Position numbers and translations under genes: made by a program
Shown: positions 1 through 11,600 of the stretch, piece after piece
Layout of the letters: each line of letters begins with the position of its first letter
Numbering within the stretch: position 1 is the first letter of the stretch
Assembly (NCBI RefSeq): GCF_014174475.1
Contig: NZ_JACJUD010000001.1
Coordinates: forward strand, 372,001-436,000
Length of the DNA stretch: 64,000 bases
Direction: 5' to 3'
DNA from: Aquipseudomonas ullengensis
GTDB taxonomy: Bacteria; Pseudomonadota; Gammaproteobacteria; Pseudomonadales; Pseudomonadaceae
The notes under the pieces: generated by a model
Seen by the model: the letters and a program-made list of their open reading frames with translations, nothing else
Told to the model about the DNA's origin: nothing
The model's database searches: none

Positions 1-2577
1 ACGCAGCAGCACCTGCTGGGCCAGGCTCATGCGCGCATGGGGCGGCATCTCGAAGGCGCGCAGTTCGAGCAGGCCGAGGCGGCCGCTGGCACTGTCCGGC
101 GAATACAGCTTGTCGATGCAGAACTCGGCGCGGTGGGTGTTGCCGGTGACGTCCACCAGCAGGTTGCGCAGCAGGCGGTCGACCAGCCAGGGCGGGCACT
201 CGTGGCCCGGCTCGGGCATTTGCGCGAAGGCCACTTCGAGTTCGTAGAGGGCATCGTTGCGCGCCTCGTCGACCCGTGGCGCCTGCGAGGTCGGGCCGAT
301 GAACAGGCCGCTGAACAGGTAGGACAGCGATGGGTGGTTGTGCCAGTAGCTGATCAGGCTGCGCAGCAGGTCCGGGCGGCGCAGGAAGGGCGAGTCCGCC
401 GGGGTGGCGCCGCCGAGGACGAAGTGGTTGCCGCCGCCGGTGCCGGTGTGGCGCCCGTCGATCATGAATTTCTCGCTGGTCAGGCGCGTCTGCCGTGCCG
501 CCTCGTAGAGAAATTCAGTGCGTTCGACCAGCTCGCCCCAGTTGGCCGAGGGGTGGATGTTGACCTCGATCACGCCCGGGTCCGGGGTGACGCGGAAGTT
601 GCTCAGGCGCGGATCGCTGGGCGGCTCGTAGCCTTCCATCAACACCGGGCAACGCAGCTCGCGGGCGGTGGACTCGATGGCGGCGACCAGCTCGAGGTAA
701 TCCTCCAGGCGCTCCAGCGGTGGCATGAACAGGTACAGGCGGCCGTCGCGCGGCTCGGCGCACAAGGCGGTGCGTACGATGTCGGTGGCCGACTCGAATT
801 TCTCCGGCGCCGGGTCCTGCCAGTCATCATCTTCGGCGTGTTTCTGCGGGAACAACGGCATGCGCAGCTGCGCCTGGATCTGCGACTGCGCCGGCAGCAC
901 GGGGAATGCCTGGTTGGGGTCGGCCGCGTGCACGTAGGGGTAATCGGACTCGGCGACCCAGGGCTGCGAATCCAGCGGCAGCCGGTAGCCCATCGCCGAG
1001 TCGCCCGGCAGCAGCCGGCAGTGTTCTTCGCGCAGGTACCAGGAACCGCTCAGCCACTGCTCGCCGTCCAGGCTGCGGGCCAGGGGGATGACATGCCCGA
1101 CCACTTCGCCCAGGCCGCGGCTGAACACCTTGCGCAGGCGGTCGCGCTCCAGCGGGTCGGCCAGGCGCGGATCGTCCGGGGTGACGTTGCCCGGCAGCTT
1201 GCGCTCGCGCCACAGGTAATAGAGCCAGTCCTCGTAGGCCGGGAAGGCATGCTCGGCGGAAACCCCGAGGTGCCCGGCCAGGGTCGCCAGGAAGCGTGCG
1301 GCCAGGCGCGCATCGGCGCCGTAGTAGCGGGTTTCGTCGGCATACAGCGCCGGGTCCTGCCAGATCGGCTCGCCATCCTTGCGCCAGAAACAGTTCAACG
1401 ACCAGCGCGGCAGTTGCTCGCCGGGGTACCACTTGCCCTGGCCGAAGTGCACCAGGGCATTCGGTGCGTAGTGGCTGCGCATGCGGTGGAACAGCTCGGC
1501 GGCCAGGCGCCGCTTGTTCGGGCCGAGGGCTGCGGTATTCCACTCCGCGGCGTCGGGGTAGTCGATGGCGACGAAGGTCGGCTCGCCGCCCATGGTCAGG
1601 CGCACGTCCTGATCCTGCAGTTCGATGTCGATCTGCTCACCGAGGGCGAGGATTTCCTGCCACTGCTCCTCGCTGTAAGGCTGGGTGACGCGCGGCGCCT
1701 CCCAGACCCGCTCGACGCGCATCTCGTGGCCGAACTCGACTTCCGCCTCGTCTACCGCTCCGCTGATCGGCGCCGCCGACGAGGGCTCCGGGCTGCAGGC
1801 CAGCGGGATATGGCCTTCGCCGGCGAACAGCCCGGAGGTCGGATCGAGGCCGATCCAGCCGGCGCCCGGCAGATAGACCTCGCACCAGGCGTGCAGGTCG
1901 GTGAAGTCGACGTCAGTGCCGGACGGCCCGTCCAGCGCCTTCACATCGGCAGTGAGCTGGATCAGGTAACCGGAGACGAAGCGCGCCGCCAGGCCGATAT
2001 GACGGAAGATCTGCACCAGCAGCCAGGCCGAGTCGCGGCACGAGCCGGAGCCCTTGATCAGGGTTTCCTCGGGGCTCTGCACACCTGGTTCCATGCGGAT
2101 CAGGTAGGCGATGTCGGTGGACAGTTTCTGGTTCAGCGCGACGAGGAAATCCACGCTGCGCTTGGTGCTCAGGTCGAGTCCTTCGAGGTAGCGGGCAAAC
2201 TCCGGCCGGGCCGGACGCTTGACCAGATAGGGCGCCAGCTCGAAGCGCTCGGCGGCGGTGTAGGTGAAGGGGATTTCCTCGGCATAGGGTTCGAGGAAGA
2301 AGTCGAAGGGGTTGAACACCGCCATCTCGACGACCATGTCCACCGAGACCTTCAGCTCGCGGGTCTTCTCCGGGAACACCAGGCGCGCCAGGTAATTGCC
2401 CTGCGGGTCCTGCTGCCAGTTGATGAAGTGCTCGCCCGGCTCGACCTTGAGGGCATAGGAGAGGATGCGCGTACGGCTGTGGGGTGCTGGACGCAGGCGC
2501 ACGATCTGGGGGCCGAGGTTGACCAGGCGATCGTAGCGATAATGGGTAACGTGATGCAGTGCGACATGAATCGACAC
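1..2577 (-). CDS. Transglutaminase-like protein with C-terminal DUF2126, partial (3' end outside window)
   Basis: About 858 residues are visible; the gene runs off the left edge, and the family is usually about 1,100 residues. The N-terminal beta domain (about 1-85) is the bacterial transglutaminase N-terminal type. It is followed by a transglutaminase-like core with the triad Cys180 (in GSCRD), His229 (in DLHAW) and Asp245 (in DPTSG), and then by the long DUF2126 region from about 320 onward. The triad predicts a cysteine protease or amidase-type fold. The physiological substrate is unknown; in other bacteria such genes sit beside circularly permuted ATP-grasp and alpha-E genes, which would lie outside this window. 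The start is GTG at 2575-2577, chosen because AGGAGG lies six bases upstream and because the N-terminus MSIHVALHH fits the family. It is followed (in the direction away from the gene) by a repeat-bearing spacer. Confidence 0.88.
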   Translation of the reverse strand, partial: MSIHVALHHVTHYRYDRLVNLGPQIVRLRPAPHSRTRILSYALKVEPGEHFINWQQDPQGNYLARLVFPEKTRELKVSVDMVVEMAVFNPFDFFLEPYAEEIPFTYTAAERFELAPYLVKRPARPEFARYLEGLDLSTKRSVDFLVALNQKLSTDIAYLIRMEPGVQSPEETLIKGSGSCRDSAWLLVQIFRHIGLAARFVSGYLIQLTADVKALDGPSGTDVDFTDLHAWCEVYLPGAGWIGLDPTSGLFAGEGHIPLACSPEPSSAAPISGAVDEAEVEFGHEMRVERVWEAPRVTQPYSEEQWQEILALGEQIDIELQDQDVRLTMGGEPTFVAIDYPDAAEWNTAALGPNKRRLAAELFHRMRSHYAPNALVHFGQGKWYPGEQLPRWSLNCFWRKDGEPIWQDPALYADETRYYGADARLAARFLATLAGHLGVSAEHAFPAYEDWLYYLWRERKLPGNVTPDDPRLADPLERDRLRKVFSRGLGEVVGHVIPLARSLDGEQWLSGSWYLREEHCRLLPGDSAMGYRLPLDSQPWVAESDYPYVHAADPNQAFPVLPAQSQIQAQLRMPLFPQKHAEDDDWQDPAPEKFESATDIVRTALCAEPRDGRLYLFMPPLERLEDYLELVAAIESTARELRCPVLMEGYEPPSDPRLSNFRVTPDPGVIEVNIHPSANWGELVERTEFLYEAARQTRLTSEKFMIDGRHTGTGGGNHFVLGGATPADSPFLRRPDLLRSLISYWHNHPSLSYLFSGLFIGPTSQAPRVDEARNDALYELEVAFAQMPEPGHECPPWLVDRLLRNLLVDVTGNTHRAEFCIDKLYSPDSASGRLGLLELRAFEMPPHARMSLAQQVLLR

Positions 2578-3030
2578 GGCGGGCCTCCTGCAAGCCAGGG
2601 CGATACCTGAGCTGCGCAAGAGTTATGCCAGTAGCCTTTGCACGGTTTCAGCGGGCTGTAGGGCAGGTGCAGCACCACAACAGGGCGACGCCCAACAGCG
2701 GGGAGCGGCGACGCACAGAAAAGGCGCCTGGCCGCGCGGCCACCGTCGGGCTTCGCCGCGCGCGCCCACCATCAGCCGCCTACAAACTGCGTCTTCGTGA
2801 TTGATGGATAGTGCAGCCAGGTTTTCCAGCCCGTCATCCCCGCGAAGGCGGGGATCCAGCACAGGCAGCGCCGCGCCCCTTGCCTTACCGAGTCGAGTCG
2901 AGCCCTCTGGGTCCCCGCCTGCGCGGGGACGACGGGGAAGAGGGTTGGGCCACGGTGCGACACCACCATCACAGGCTTACCGGCAGTGTCTTTGGTCGCT
3001 CCCACGCTCGGCGCGGGAACCCTCTAACAC
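2578..3030. other. Gene-free spacer with palindromic repeats
   Basis: This 453-base spacer lies between the 5' end of the transglutaminase gene and the 3' end of ygiQ, both on the minus strand. It must hold the promoter of the transglutaminase gene, but I could not fix -35/-10 boxes with confidence. The centre carries an inverted pair of REP-like hairpins (listed separately) and a third imperfect palindrome at about 2995-3020. No credible coding sequence was seen. Confidence 0.6.
2830..2937. repeat. Inverted pair of REP-like hairpin repeats
   Basis: Two related short repeats in opposite orientation. The left copy has an 8-bp stem (2836-2843 with 2848-2855, loop GAAG). The right copy has an 8-bp stem (2911-2918 with 2923-2930, loop CTGC). 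Read on opposite strands, the two share the pattern CCCGTC(A/G)TCCCCGCG followed by AGGCGGGGA. This is the style of the widespread intergenic repeat that produces spurious RLRGDD or AFAGMT peptides in many Proteobacteria. It probably acts as a 3' structure for the ygiQ transcript; no coding function is implied. Confidence 0.75.
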
Positions 3031-5328
<2,298 letters not shown>

Positions 5329-5451
5329 CGGGATGACCAGCATGGAATTTCAGGGGCGCGGAATATAGCACAAAAAATGTACAGAGTCCGAGTAGCACGC
5401 TCAGTCGCTGTGCCCCCGACAGAGCACGGGATTTGAGATCACACTCACGGC

Positions 5452-5457
5452 TATACT
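5452..5457 (+). promoter_or_regulatory. Candidate -10 element for the nicD-like gene
   Basis: TATACT followed by a GC-rich discriminator, 54 bases before the GTG start. The region 17 bases upstream has no good -35 box, so this is only a candidate. It lies in the 167-base divergent spacer shared with ygiQ. Confidence 0.35.
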
Positions 5458-5510
5458 CGCCCAGATAAGAAATCAGCCCGGCCAGGAGCCGTGTACAAGG
5501 AGCCGTAACG

Positions 5511-7424
5511 GTGCGACGCATTTCCCTGCAAGCGCTGCTGTTGGTCGCGTGCCTGCTGAGCCTGGCCGGCCAAGCCTTTGCCGACACCGTGCTGCTGCAC
5601 AAAGGCAGCAGCGGGCAGTCGCTGAACAAACATATCGAGCTGCTGGAAGACCCCAGCGGCACGCTGGACATCGCCGACATGGCCGACCCGGCCGTGCAAC
5701 AGCGCTTCGTTCCCGCCGCCGGCCGTGCCTCGGTCGGGCAGACGCGCAACCCCTGGTGGATCAAGGTCAGCCTGCAAGCGGCCAGAGAAGCGCCACAACA
5801 GTGGTGGCTGGAAGTCGGCTCGGTGACCCAGCTCGACCTGCGCCTGTACCAGCCCAATGGCGCCGCTGGCTGGCAAGCGCACGAGTCCGGCGAGCGCGTC
5901 AGCTACGCCGCCGGCCGTGACCACGATTACCGCCACATGCTGTTCAAGCTGCCGGCATTGAGCGAGTCGCCGCAGACCTTCTACCTGCGCAGCTACGACC
6001 CGGCCGGCAACTCCTTTCCCCTGCGCATCTGGCAGCTGGATGACCTGACCCAGGTAGCGACCGATGAAAACCTCGCCCTGGGCGTGGTCTACGGCATCAT
6101 CGCCGCCCTGCTGCTGTACAACCTGTTCATCTTCTTCAGCCTGCGCGACTCGGCCTACTTCTGGTACGTGCTGACCACCGCCGGCGCCCTGCTGATGATC
6201 CTCAGCATGAGTGGACATGGCTTCCAGCACCTGTGGCCAGACAATCCCGTACCGTTCTGGCTGGATCGCGTCACCCTGCCCTCGATCTGGGGCTTCTGCG
6301 CCTGCCGCTTCACCCAGACCCTGCTGCAGACCCGCCGCCATGTGCGCTGGGCCCACCACCTGCTGACGTTTGCCTGTGTCTGCTACGTTTTGGCGATCGG
6401 CCTCGAAGGCCTGGACCAACGCTACGCCGCCGCCTGGATCATCGCCCTGCTGTCGCTGACCAGCATCCCCGCCGCGCTCGGTGCCGCTGTGATCCGCTGG
6501 CGCCAGGGCTACTTCCCCGCCCTGCTCTACCTCTGCGGTTACGGCCTGATCCTCAGCAGCATCAGCCTGGCGTTGATGCGCGCCACCGGCCTGGTGCAAC
6601 CGGCCACCTGGAACGCCTATGTCTTCCCCCTGTCGGTGGCCGCCGAGTCGATCCTGTTCTCCTTCGCCCTGGCCTACCGCATCCAGATGCTCAAGCAGGA
6701 GCGAGGCGAAGCCCTGGTGCAGGCTGACCGCGAGAAAACCGCGCGCCTGGCGCAGATGCAGACCAGCGCCGACGAGCTGCAAAGCGCGGTCAAGCAACGC
6801 ACCGCCGAACTGGCCCAGGCCAACCAGCGCCTCAGCGAACGCGAGCTGGAACTGCAACATGCGGCCTTCCACGATCCACTGACCGAACTGCCCAACCGCC
6901 GCTACCTGATCGAGCGCGCGGAAACCGCGCTGGCAGATGCCGAGCGCCGCGAAGAATCGGTAGTGCTGATCCTGATCGACCTCGATCACTTCAAGCCGAT
7001 CAACGACCGCTACGGCCACGATGCCGGCGACCTGTTGCTGCGCAGCATCGGCCAGCGCCTGCGTGAGCATGTGCGCGCCAACGACATGGTCGCGCGCCTG
7101 GGTGGCGATGAGTTCGCCGTACTGATCTGTGGCGCCGATGCCCAGCAACACGCCCAGGAAATCGCCGGACGCCTGCTCTGCGAGCTGGCCAAACCGGTGC
7201 TGTATGGCGCCAACCGCCTGACCGTGACCATCAGCCTCGGCGCCGCGCTGTACCCGCAGCACGCACAGCAGTTCGCCAGCCTGTACAAGGCCGCCGACGA
7301 GGCGCTGTACCAGGCCAAACAACAGGGACGCTCGGGTTACGTGATGCAGGGCAGCGACGGCAAGCTCAGCCAGCAGGCCTGTCTGGAACTGGACGTACTG
7401 AAAGTGCCCAGCGGGCTGATCTGA
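5511..7424 (+). CDS. nicD: Membrane diguanylate cyclase, 7TMR-DISM sensor plus GGDEF (NicD-like)
   Basis: A 637-residue inner-membrane enzyme predicted to make c-di-GMP from two GTP. A signal peptide (about 1-25, ending near QAFA) leads to a periplasmic 7TMR-DISMED2 domain (about 40-160), a seven-helix 7TMR-DISM bundle (about 180-385), a coiled coil (about 390-445) and a GGDEF domain (about 450-615). The active-site motif GGDEF is intact at 531-535. A product-inhibition I-site RAND lies at 522-525, five residues before it. The start is GTG at 5511 with AAGGAG at 5497-5502. It occupies the position of PAO1 PA4929 (NicD), known for nutrient-induced biofilm dispersion; that role is inferred here from synteny and architecture. 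Its 3' end is only 9 bases from that of the convergent alr. Confidence 0.9.
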   Translation: MRRISLQALLLVACLLSLAGQAFADTVLLHKGSSGQSLNKHIELLEDPSGTLDIADMADPAVQQRFVPAAGRASVGQTRNPWWIKVSLQAAREAPQQWWLEVGSVTQLDLRLYQPNGAAGWQAHESGERVSYAAGRDHDYRHMLFKLPALSESPQTFYLRSYDPAGNSFPLRIWQLDDLTQVATDENLALGVVYGIIAALLLYNLFIFFSLRDSAYFWYVLTTAGALLMILSMSGHGFQHLWPDNPVPFWLDRVTLPSIWGFCACRFTQTLLQTRRHVRWAHHLLTFACVCYVLAIGLEGLDQRYAAAWIIALLSLTSIPAALGAAVIRWRQGYFPALLYLCGYGLILSSISLALMRATGLVQPATWNAYVFPLSVAAESILFSFALAYRIQMLKQERGEALVQADREKTARLAQMQTSADELQSAVKQRTAELAQANQRLSERELELQHAAFHDPLTELPNRRYLIERAETALADAERREESVVLILIDLDHFKPINDRYGHDAGDLLLRSIGQRLREHVRANDMVARLGGDEFAVLICGADAQQHAQEIAGRLLCELAKPVLYGANRLTVTISLGAALYPQHAQQFASLYKAADEALYQAKQQGRSGYVMQGSDGKLSQQACLELDVLKVPSGLI

Positions 7425-7433
7425 AGCGAGGCG

Positions 7434-8510
7434 CTAAGCCAGGTAGCGGCGCGGCACCCGCGCCGTGACCTTGGTCAGCAACTCGTAGCCAATCGTGCCG
7501 GCGGCCTGGGCCACCTCGTCGACCGGTAGGTACGCGCCCCACAGCTCCACCGCAGCACCGACCTGCGCATCCGGCAGGTGGGTCAGATCGACCGCCAGCA
7601 TGTCCATCGACACCCGCCCGACCAACTCGACACGCTGCCCATCCACCAGCACCGGCGTACCGCTCGGCGCATGCCGTGGGTAGCCATCGGCATAACCGCA
7701 ACTGACCGTACCGATGCGCGAGGGCCGCTCGGCCACCCAGCTCGCGCCATAACCCACGCTCTCGCCCACCGCCACGTCGCGCACGGCAATCAGCTGCGCC
7801 GTCAGGCTCATCACTGGCTTCAACCCCAGTTCGAGCACCGAAAGATCGGCAAACGGCGTGGCGCCGTAGAGCATGATGCCGGGGCGCAGCCAGTCCATGT
7901 GCGAGGCGGGGATGGTCAGCAGGGCGGCGGAGTTGGCCAAGCTACGCTGGTCAAAATCCAGGTCGAGCAGATCGAGAAATACTTCCACCTGCTGCTCGAT
8001 CAGCGGATGGGCGCGCTCATCGGCGCAGGCGAAGTGGCTGAGCAGGTTCAGCTCGGCGACCTGCGGCGCATTGCGCAGGCGTGCATGCCAGTCGCGCACC
8101 GCCTGCGGCGACAGGCCCAGGCGATGCATGCCGGAATCCAGCTTGAGCCAGACATTCAACGGTTGCGGCAACGCTGCCGCCAGCAACGCGGCCGCCTGCT
8201 CGGCGCCTTGCACGACGATATCCAGGCGTAGCTGCGCGGCGATCGGCAGCTCCTCGGCAGCGAAGCAGCCTTCCAGCAGCAGGATGCGCGCCTCGCCATG
8301 CAGCGCACGCACCTCGGCCGCCTCTTCCAGGCTGGCCACGGCAAAGCCGTCAGCCTCGTCATGCAGCGCCGTGACCACTTCGCGCACGCCATGCCCGTAG
8401 GCATTCGCCTTGACCACCGCAAACGCCTGACGACCCGGCGCGCAGCGCTTGGCCAGCGCGTAGTTATGGCGAATGGCGGCCAGATCGATGGTGGCGACTA
8501 GAGGACGCAT
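7434..8510 (-). CDS. alr: Alanine racemase
   Basis: 358 residues, PLP-dependent interconversion of L- and D-alanine for peptidoglycan. The PLP lysine is Lys34 in FAVVKANAYGHG. The second catalytic base is Tyr254 in SVGYGASW. The C-terminal beta domain carries RVSMDMLAVDLT. The longer in-frame upstream reading (to 8597) was rejected: it would run through the dnaB terminator, and MRPLVATIDL is the family's usual N-terminus. CCGGAG lies just upstream of the chosen ATG. The gene follows dnaB but is separated from it by a terminator-like hairpin. Biosynthetic Alr and catabolic DadX are hard to tell apart by sequence; there is no dadA neighbour, which favours Alr. Confidence 0.95.
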   Translation of the reverse strand: MRPLVATIDLAAIRHNYALAKRCAPGRQAFAVVKANAYGHGVREVVTALHDEADGFAVASLEEAAEVRALHGEARILLLEGCFAAEELPIAAQLRLDIVVQGAEQAAALLAAALPQPLNVWLKLDSGMHRLGLSPQAVRDWHARLRNAPQVAELNLLSHFACADERAHPLIEQQVEVFLDLLDLDFDQRSLANSAALLTIPASHMDWLRPGIMLYGATPFADLSVLELGLKPVMSLTAQLIAVRDVAVGESVGYGASWVAERPSRIGTVSCGYADGYPRHAPSGTPVLVDGQRVELVGRVSMDMLAVDLTHLPDAQVGAAVELWGAYLPVDEVAQAAGTIGYELLTKVTARVPRRYLA

Positions 8511-8530
8511 GACACAGGCTCCGGGTAAAC

Positions 8531-8570
8531 GAAAACGGGCGCCCATCTTAACCGCTGGGCGCCCGCTTTC
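8531..8570 (-). terminator. Intrinsic terminator between dnaB and alr
   Basis: A 10-bp perfect stem (8536-8545 with 8556-8565, ten-base loop) is followed on the minus strand by TTTT. It lies after dnaB and just before the alr start, so alr is expected to have its own promoter or to rely on readthrough. Confidence 0.65.
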
Positions 8571-8649
8571 ATTGATCTGAGCCATGGCGTAGGACACTGC
8601 GCCGGTGTGAACCAGCCCGTAGAAGCACTACGGGTTACAGCCTGACGAG

Positions 8650-10044
8650 TTATTCCTCGTCGAACTGATAGGTACCCGGTGCCAGGTTCTCGAAACGCGA
8701 GTACTTGCCGAGGAACGCCAGCCGCGCCGTGCCCAGTGGGCCGTTACGCTGCTTGCCGATGATGATCTCGGCAACGCCCTTGTACTCGGTCTCGGGGTGA
8801 TACACCTCGTCCCGGTAAACGAACATGATGATGTCGGCGTCCTGCTCGATTGCCCCGGATTCACGCAAGTCGGAGTTGATCGGGCGCTTGTTCGGCCGCT
8901 GCTCCAGCCCCCGGTTGAGCTGCGACAGGGCGATCACCGGGCAGTTGAATTCCTTGGCCAGGGCCTTGAGCGAGCGCGAGATCTCGGAGATCTCGTTGAC
9001 CCGGTTGTCGCCGCTGGAGCCAGGGATCTGCATCAGCTGCAGGTAGTCGACCATGATCAGGCCGATCTCGCCGTGCTCGCGGGCCAGGCGCCGGGTGCGC
9101 GCACGCATCTCCGACGGGCTGATGCCGGCGGTGTCGTCGATGAACAGCTTGCGGTCGTTGAGCAGGTTGACCGCCGAGGTCAGGCGTGGCCAATCGTCGT
9201 CGTCCAGGCGGCCGGCACGGACCTTGGTCTGGTCGATGCGACCGAGCGAAGCGAGCATACGAATAACGATAGATTCCGACGGCATCTCCAGCGAGTAGAC
9301 CAGGATCGCCTTGTCGCTGCGCATCAGGGCGTTTTCCACCAGGTTCATGGCGAACGTGGTCTTACCCATGGAGGGACGACCAGCAACGATCACCATGTCG
9401 GCCGGCTGCAGGCCGCTGGTCAGGTTGTCCAGGTCGCCGAAACCGGTAGACAGGCCGGTGATCGCGTCGCCGTTGTTGAACAGCGAGTCGATGCGATCGA
9501 TGGCCTTGACCAGGATGTCGTTGATGCCCACCGGACCGCCGGTCTTCGGCCGCGCTTCGGCGATCTGGAAGATCAGGCGTTCGGCCTCGTCGAGGATTTC
9601 CTCACCGGTACGCCCCTGCGGCGCATAGGCACTGTCGGCGATATCCGCACTGATGCCTATCAGCTGGCGCAGGGTGGCGCGCTCGCGAATGATCTGCGCA
9701 TAGGCCTTGATGTTGGCCACCGACGGGGTGTTCTTGGCCAACTCGCCGAGGTAGGCCAGGCCGCCGACCTGCGGCAACTGGCCTTCCTTGTCCAGCTGTT
9801 CGGCCAGGGTCACCACGTCGAACGGCGAGTTGCGCTCGGCCAGCTTGAAGATGGCGCGGAAGATCAAGCGGTGGTCATGCCGATAGAAATCGCCATCGGA
9901 TACCTGATCGAGCACCCGCTCCCAGGCATTGTTGTCCAGCACCAGGCCACCCAGCACGGCCTGTTCGGCCTCGATCGAATGTGGCGGCACTTTGAGTGCG
10001 GCGGTTTCCAGATCGTACTGTTGAGGGACGCTGATGTCGTTCAT
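8650..10044 (-). CDS. dnaB: Replicative DNA helicase DnaB
   Basis: 464 residues, the normal length. DnaB is a hexameric helicase that unwinds DNA 5' to 3' at the replication fork. It has an N-terminal primase-interacting domain (about 20-125) and a RecA-like C-terminal domain with Walker A GRPSMGKT (Lys228), Walker B-type LIMVDYLQLM, and QLNRGLEQR/DLRESGAIEQDAD in the C-terminal motifs. No intein is present. The start is ATG at 10042-10044, with AGGTG seven bases upstream. The gene lies downstream of rplI but is separated from it by a terminator and an unusual inverted repeat. Confidence 0.97.
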   Translation of the reverse strand: MNDISVPQQYDLETAALKVPPHSIEAEQAVLGGLVLDNNAWERVLDQVSDGDFYRHDHRLIFRAIFKLAERNSPFDVVTLAEQLDKEGQLPQVGGLAYLGELAKNTPSVANIKAYAQIIRERATLRQLIGISADIADSAYAPQGRTGEEILDEAERLIFQIAEARPKTGGPVGINDILVKAIDRIDSLFNNGDAITGLSTGFGDLDNLTSGLQPADMVIVAGRPSMGKTTFAMNLVENALMRSDKAILVYSLEMPSESIVIRMLASLGRIDQTKVRAGRLDDDDWPRLTSAVNLLNDRKLFIDDTAGISPSEMRARTRRLAREHGEIGLIMVDYLQLMQIPGSSGDNRVNEISEISRSLKALAKEFNCPVIALSQLNRGLEQRPNKRPINSDLRESGAIEQDADIIMFVYRDEVYHPETEYKGVAEIIIGKQRNGPLGTARLAFLGKYSRFENLAPGTYQFDEE

Positions 10045-10070
10045 GGCACCTGTGATTCCAATGCGCGAAC

Positions 10071-10114
10071 GCTTTTGCAAAGGGGGCTCTGGGCGCAAAC
10101 GCGCTTTGCAAAAG
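10071..10114 (-). repeat. Inverted repeat in the dnaB leader
   Basis: Two perfect 11-base arms, CTTTTGCAAAG at 10072-10082 and CTTTGCAAAAG at 10104-10114, separated by 21 bases. They lie between the rplI terminator and the dnaB start. In RNA this would form a stem with a large loop about 30 bases ahead of the dnaB start codon; in DNA it could be an operator. Confidence 0.55.
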
Positions 10115-10126
10115 GCTCTTCCAGAA

Positions 10127-10166
10127 TGAAAACGGGCACGGCACTGCAGATGCAATGACGTGCCCG
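10127..10166 (-). terminator. Intrinsic terminator after rplI
   Basis: An 8-bp stem (10133-10140 with 10159-10166, 18-base loop that can pair further) is followed on the minus strand by TTTTC. It ends the rpsF-rpsR-DUF2232-rplI transcript. Confidence 0.65.
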
Positions 10167-10213
10167 ATTGTCAGCAGGCCTGCGCGTCAGCGCAAGCCCG
10201 CAAGTCGGCTGAC

Positions 10214-10660
10214 TTATGCAGCTACGACAACAACCTTGACGGTTGCTTCAACGTCGGTGTGCAGGTGCACAGCTACGTCGAATTCGCCAACCTGGCGAAT
10301 GGTGCCGTTCGGCAGACGAACTTCAGCCTTGGCCACTTCAACGCCAGCGGCGGTGAGGGCATCAGCGATGTCGTGGGTGCCGATGGAGCCGAACAGTTTG
10401 CCTTCGTCGCCAGCGGTGGCAGTGATGGTCACTTCCAGCTCAGCCAGTTGGGCAGCGCGAGTTTCAGCAGAAGCTTTCTTCTCGGCAGCAGCCTTTTCCA
10501 GTTCAGCGCGACGAACTTCGAACGCAGCAACGTTCTCAGCGGTAGCAGCGGTAGCTTTGCCCTGCGGCAGCAGGTAGTTACGGCCGTAACCAGCTTTGAC
10601 GTTGACCTTATCGCCCAGGTTGCCCAGGTTGGCGATTTTTTCCAGCAGGATAACTTCCAT
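10214..10660 (-). CDS. rplI: 50S ribosomal protein L9
   Basis: 148 residues, full length for bL9. The N-terminal domain starts [13 protein letters not shown] and has [13 protein letters not shown], the rRNA-binding signature. A long connecting helix (about 41-75) leads to the C-terminal domain (about 80-148) with [15 protein letters not shown]. The start is ATG at 10658-10660 with AAGAGG ahead of it; a longer in-frame reading through the upstream gene was rejected. It is the last gene of the rpsF operon, 22 bases after the DUF2232 gene. Confidence 0.97.
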   Translation of the reverse strand: MEVILLEKIANLGNLGDKVNVKAGYGRNYLLPQGKATAATAENVAAFEVRRAELEKAAAEKKASAETRAAQLAELEVTITATAGDEGKLFGSIGTHDIADALTAAGVEVAKAEVRLPNGTIRQVGEFDVAVHLHTDVEATVKVVVVAA

Positions 10661-10682
10661 TTGGGTCTTACCTCTTGAACTT

Positions 10683-11564
10683 TTAACCTTCACCGTTCGC
10701 GGAGCCGGCGCCGTTCTTGCGCGCCAGGCGACCACGAAAATCAATCAGACTGTCGACGATGGCCACGGCCACCAGTAACGGATAAATCAGCTGCATGAAC
10801 AGCAGCAGCGCCACGTACAGCCCCACCAGCCAGAACCGGGCCAAGCCCAATCCGTGCAGCAGAGCCAGCCCGGCAAACGCCAGCGGCACACTGCACAGCG
10901 GCGTCAGCATGGCCAGCTCAACCCCGAGATTCGGGCCGATGAGCATGACCAGCAACAGACCGAAGGCCAGTGCCGGCGGTAGTCGCAAGGCGCTGAATTC
11001 GCGCCCGAAACCACCCGGGTTGTACAACGCCGCCTGCCAGTAGCGCCCAAGCATCAGGCACAGCAGGCTGACGATCTGCAGCAGCGCCGCCATCAAACCG
11101 GTGAGTACCGGTGCAATCAGTGCCTCCAGGCGCGCTCGCTCATCTACCGAAAACTGCTGGTAGACCCCTTCGAGCATCTGCGGCATGAGCTTATGCAGCT
11201 CGCCAGCCAGATCCGCGATGGGTTCGCGGAACACCGCCCCCAGAACCACGCCATACACCAGGCCCAACGCCATGCTGCCAAGCAGCACGCGTACCCAGGA
11301 GTGGCCGGCGCGCAACAACAGCGCCAACCCCAGCGAGCCCAGCAACACCATCAAGGTGCGCGGTTCGCCGAAATGCCACCAGACCAGAGCCGGCAACATC
11401 GCCCAGGCAAGGATGCCAATGGCATCCTTCGGACCCCGCCGCAGCAGCACTAGGCAGCTGGCAGCGGCACTCAACCAGAACAACAGCGGCACTGCCGCCG
11501 AACCGACCACCACCAGGGTGGCCTGCATGCGGCCGCGCATGATCAACTCAGCCAAGGCACGCAT
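10683..11564 (-). CDS. DUF2232 family multi-spanning membrane protein
   Basis: 293 residues, almost entirely hydrophobic, with about seven or eight predicted membrane segments. A polar stretch near 125-160 is rich in charged residues, and the C-terminal tail is short and basic. It resembles DUF2232 proteins, distantly like the YybS family and the S component-like folds of ECF transporters. No substrate is known. It sits inside the ribosomal protein operon (36 bases after rpsR, 22 before rplI), an arrangement I recall from other pseudomonads, so it is co-transcribed with translation genes. AAGGGAT precedes the ATG. Confidence 0.8.
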   Translation of the reverse strand: MRALAELIMRGRMQATLVVVGSAAVPLLFWLSAAASCLVLLRRGPKDAIGILAWAMLPALVWWHFGEPRTLMVLLGSLGLALLLRAGHSWVRVLLGSMALGLVYGVVLGAVFREPIADLAGELHKLMPQMLEGVYQQFSVDERARLEALIAPVLTGLMAALLQIVSLLCLMLGRYWQAALYNPGGFGREFSALRLPPALAFGLLLVMLIGPNLGVELAMLTPLCSVPLAFAGLALLHGLGLARFWLVGLYVALLLFMQLIYPLLVAVAIVDSLIDFRGRLARKNGAGSANGEG

Positions 11565-11600
11565 GCGGTTATCCCTTACTACTCAGTCGACTGACTGTTA

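Noticed and set aside
37..2610. Long plus-strand reading frame of 857 codons
   Set aside because: It is the shadow of the transglutaminase/DUF2126 gene. The minus strand shows a coherent catalytic triad and a good ribosome binding site; the plus-strand translation is low-complexity and matches no fold I know.
5451..7322. 623-codon minus-strand frame opposite the diguanylate cyclase
   Set aside because: The plus strand has signal peptide, seven TM helices and GGDEF; the minus frame is a compositional shadow.
8797..10158. Plus-strand frame opposite dnaB
   Set aside because: DnaB motifs are intact on the minus strand; the plus frame has no recognisable motif.
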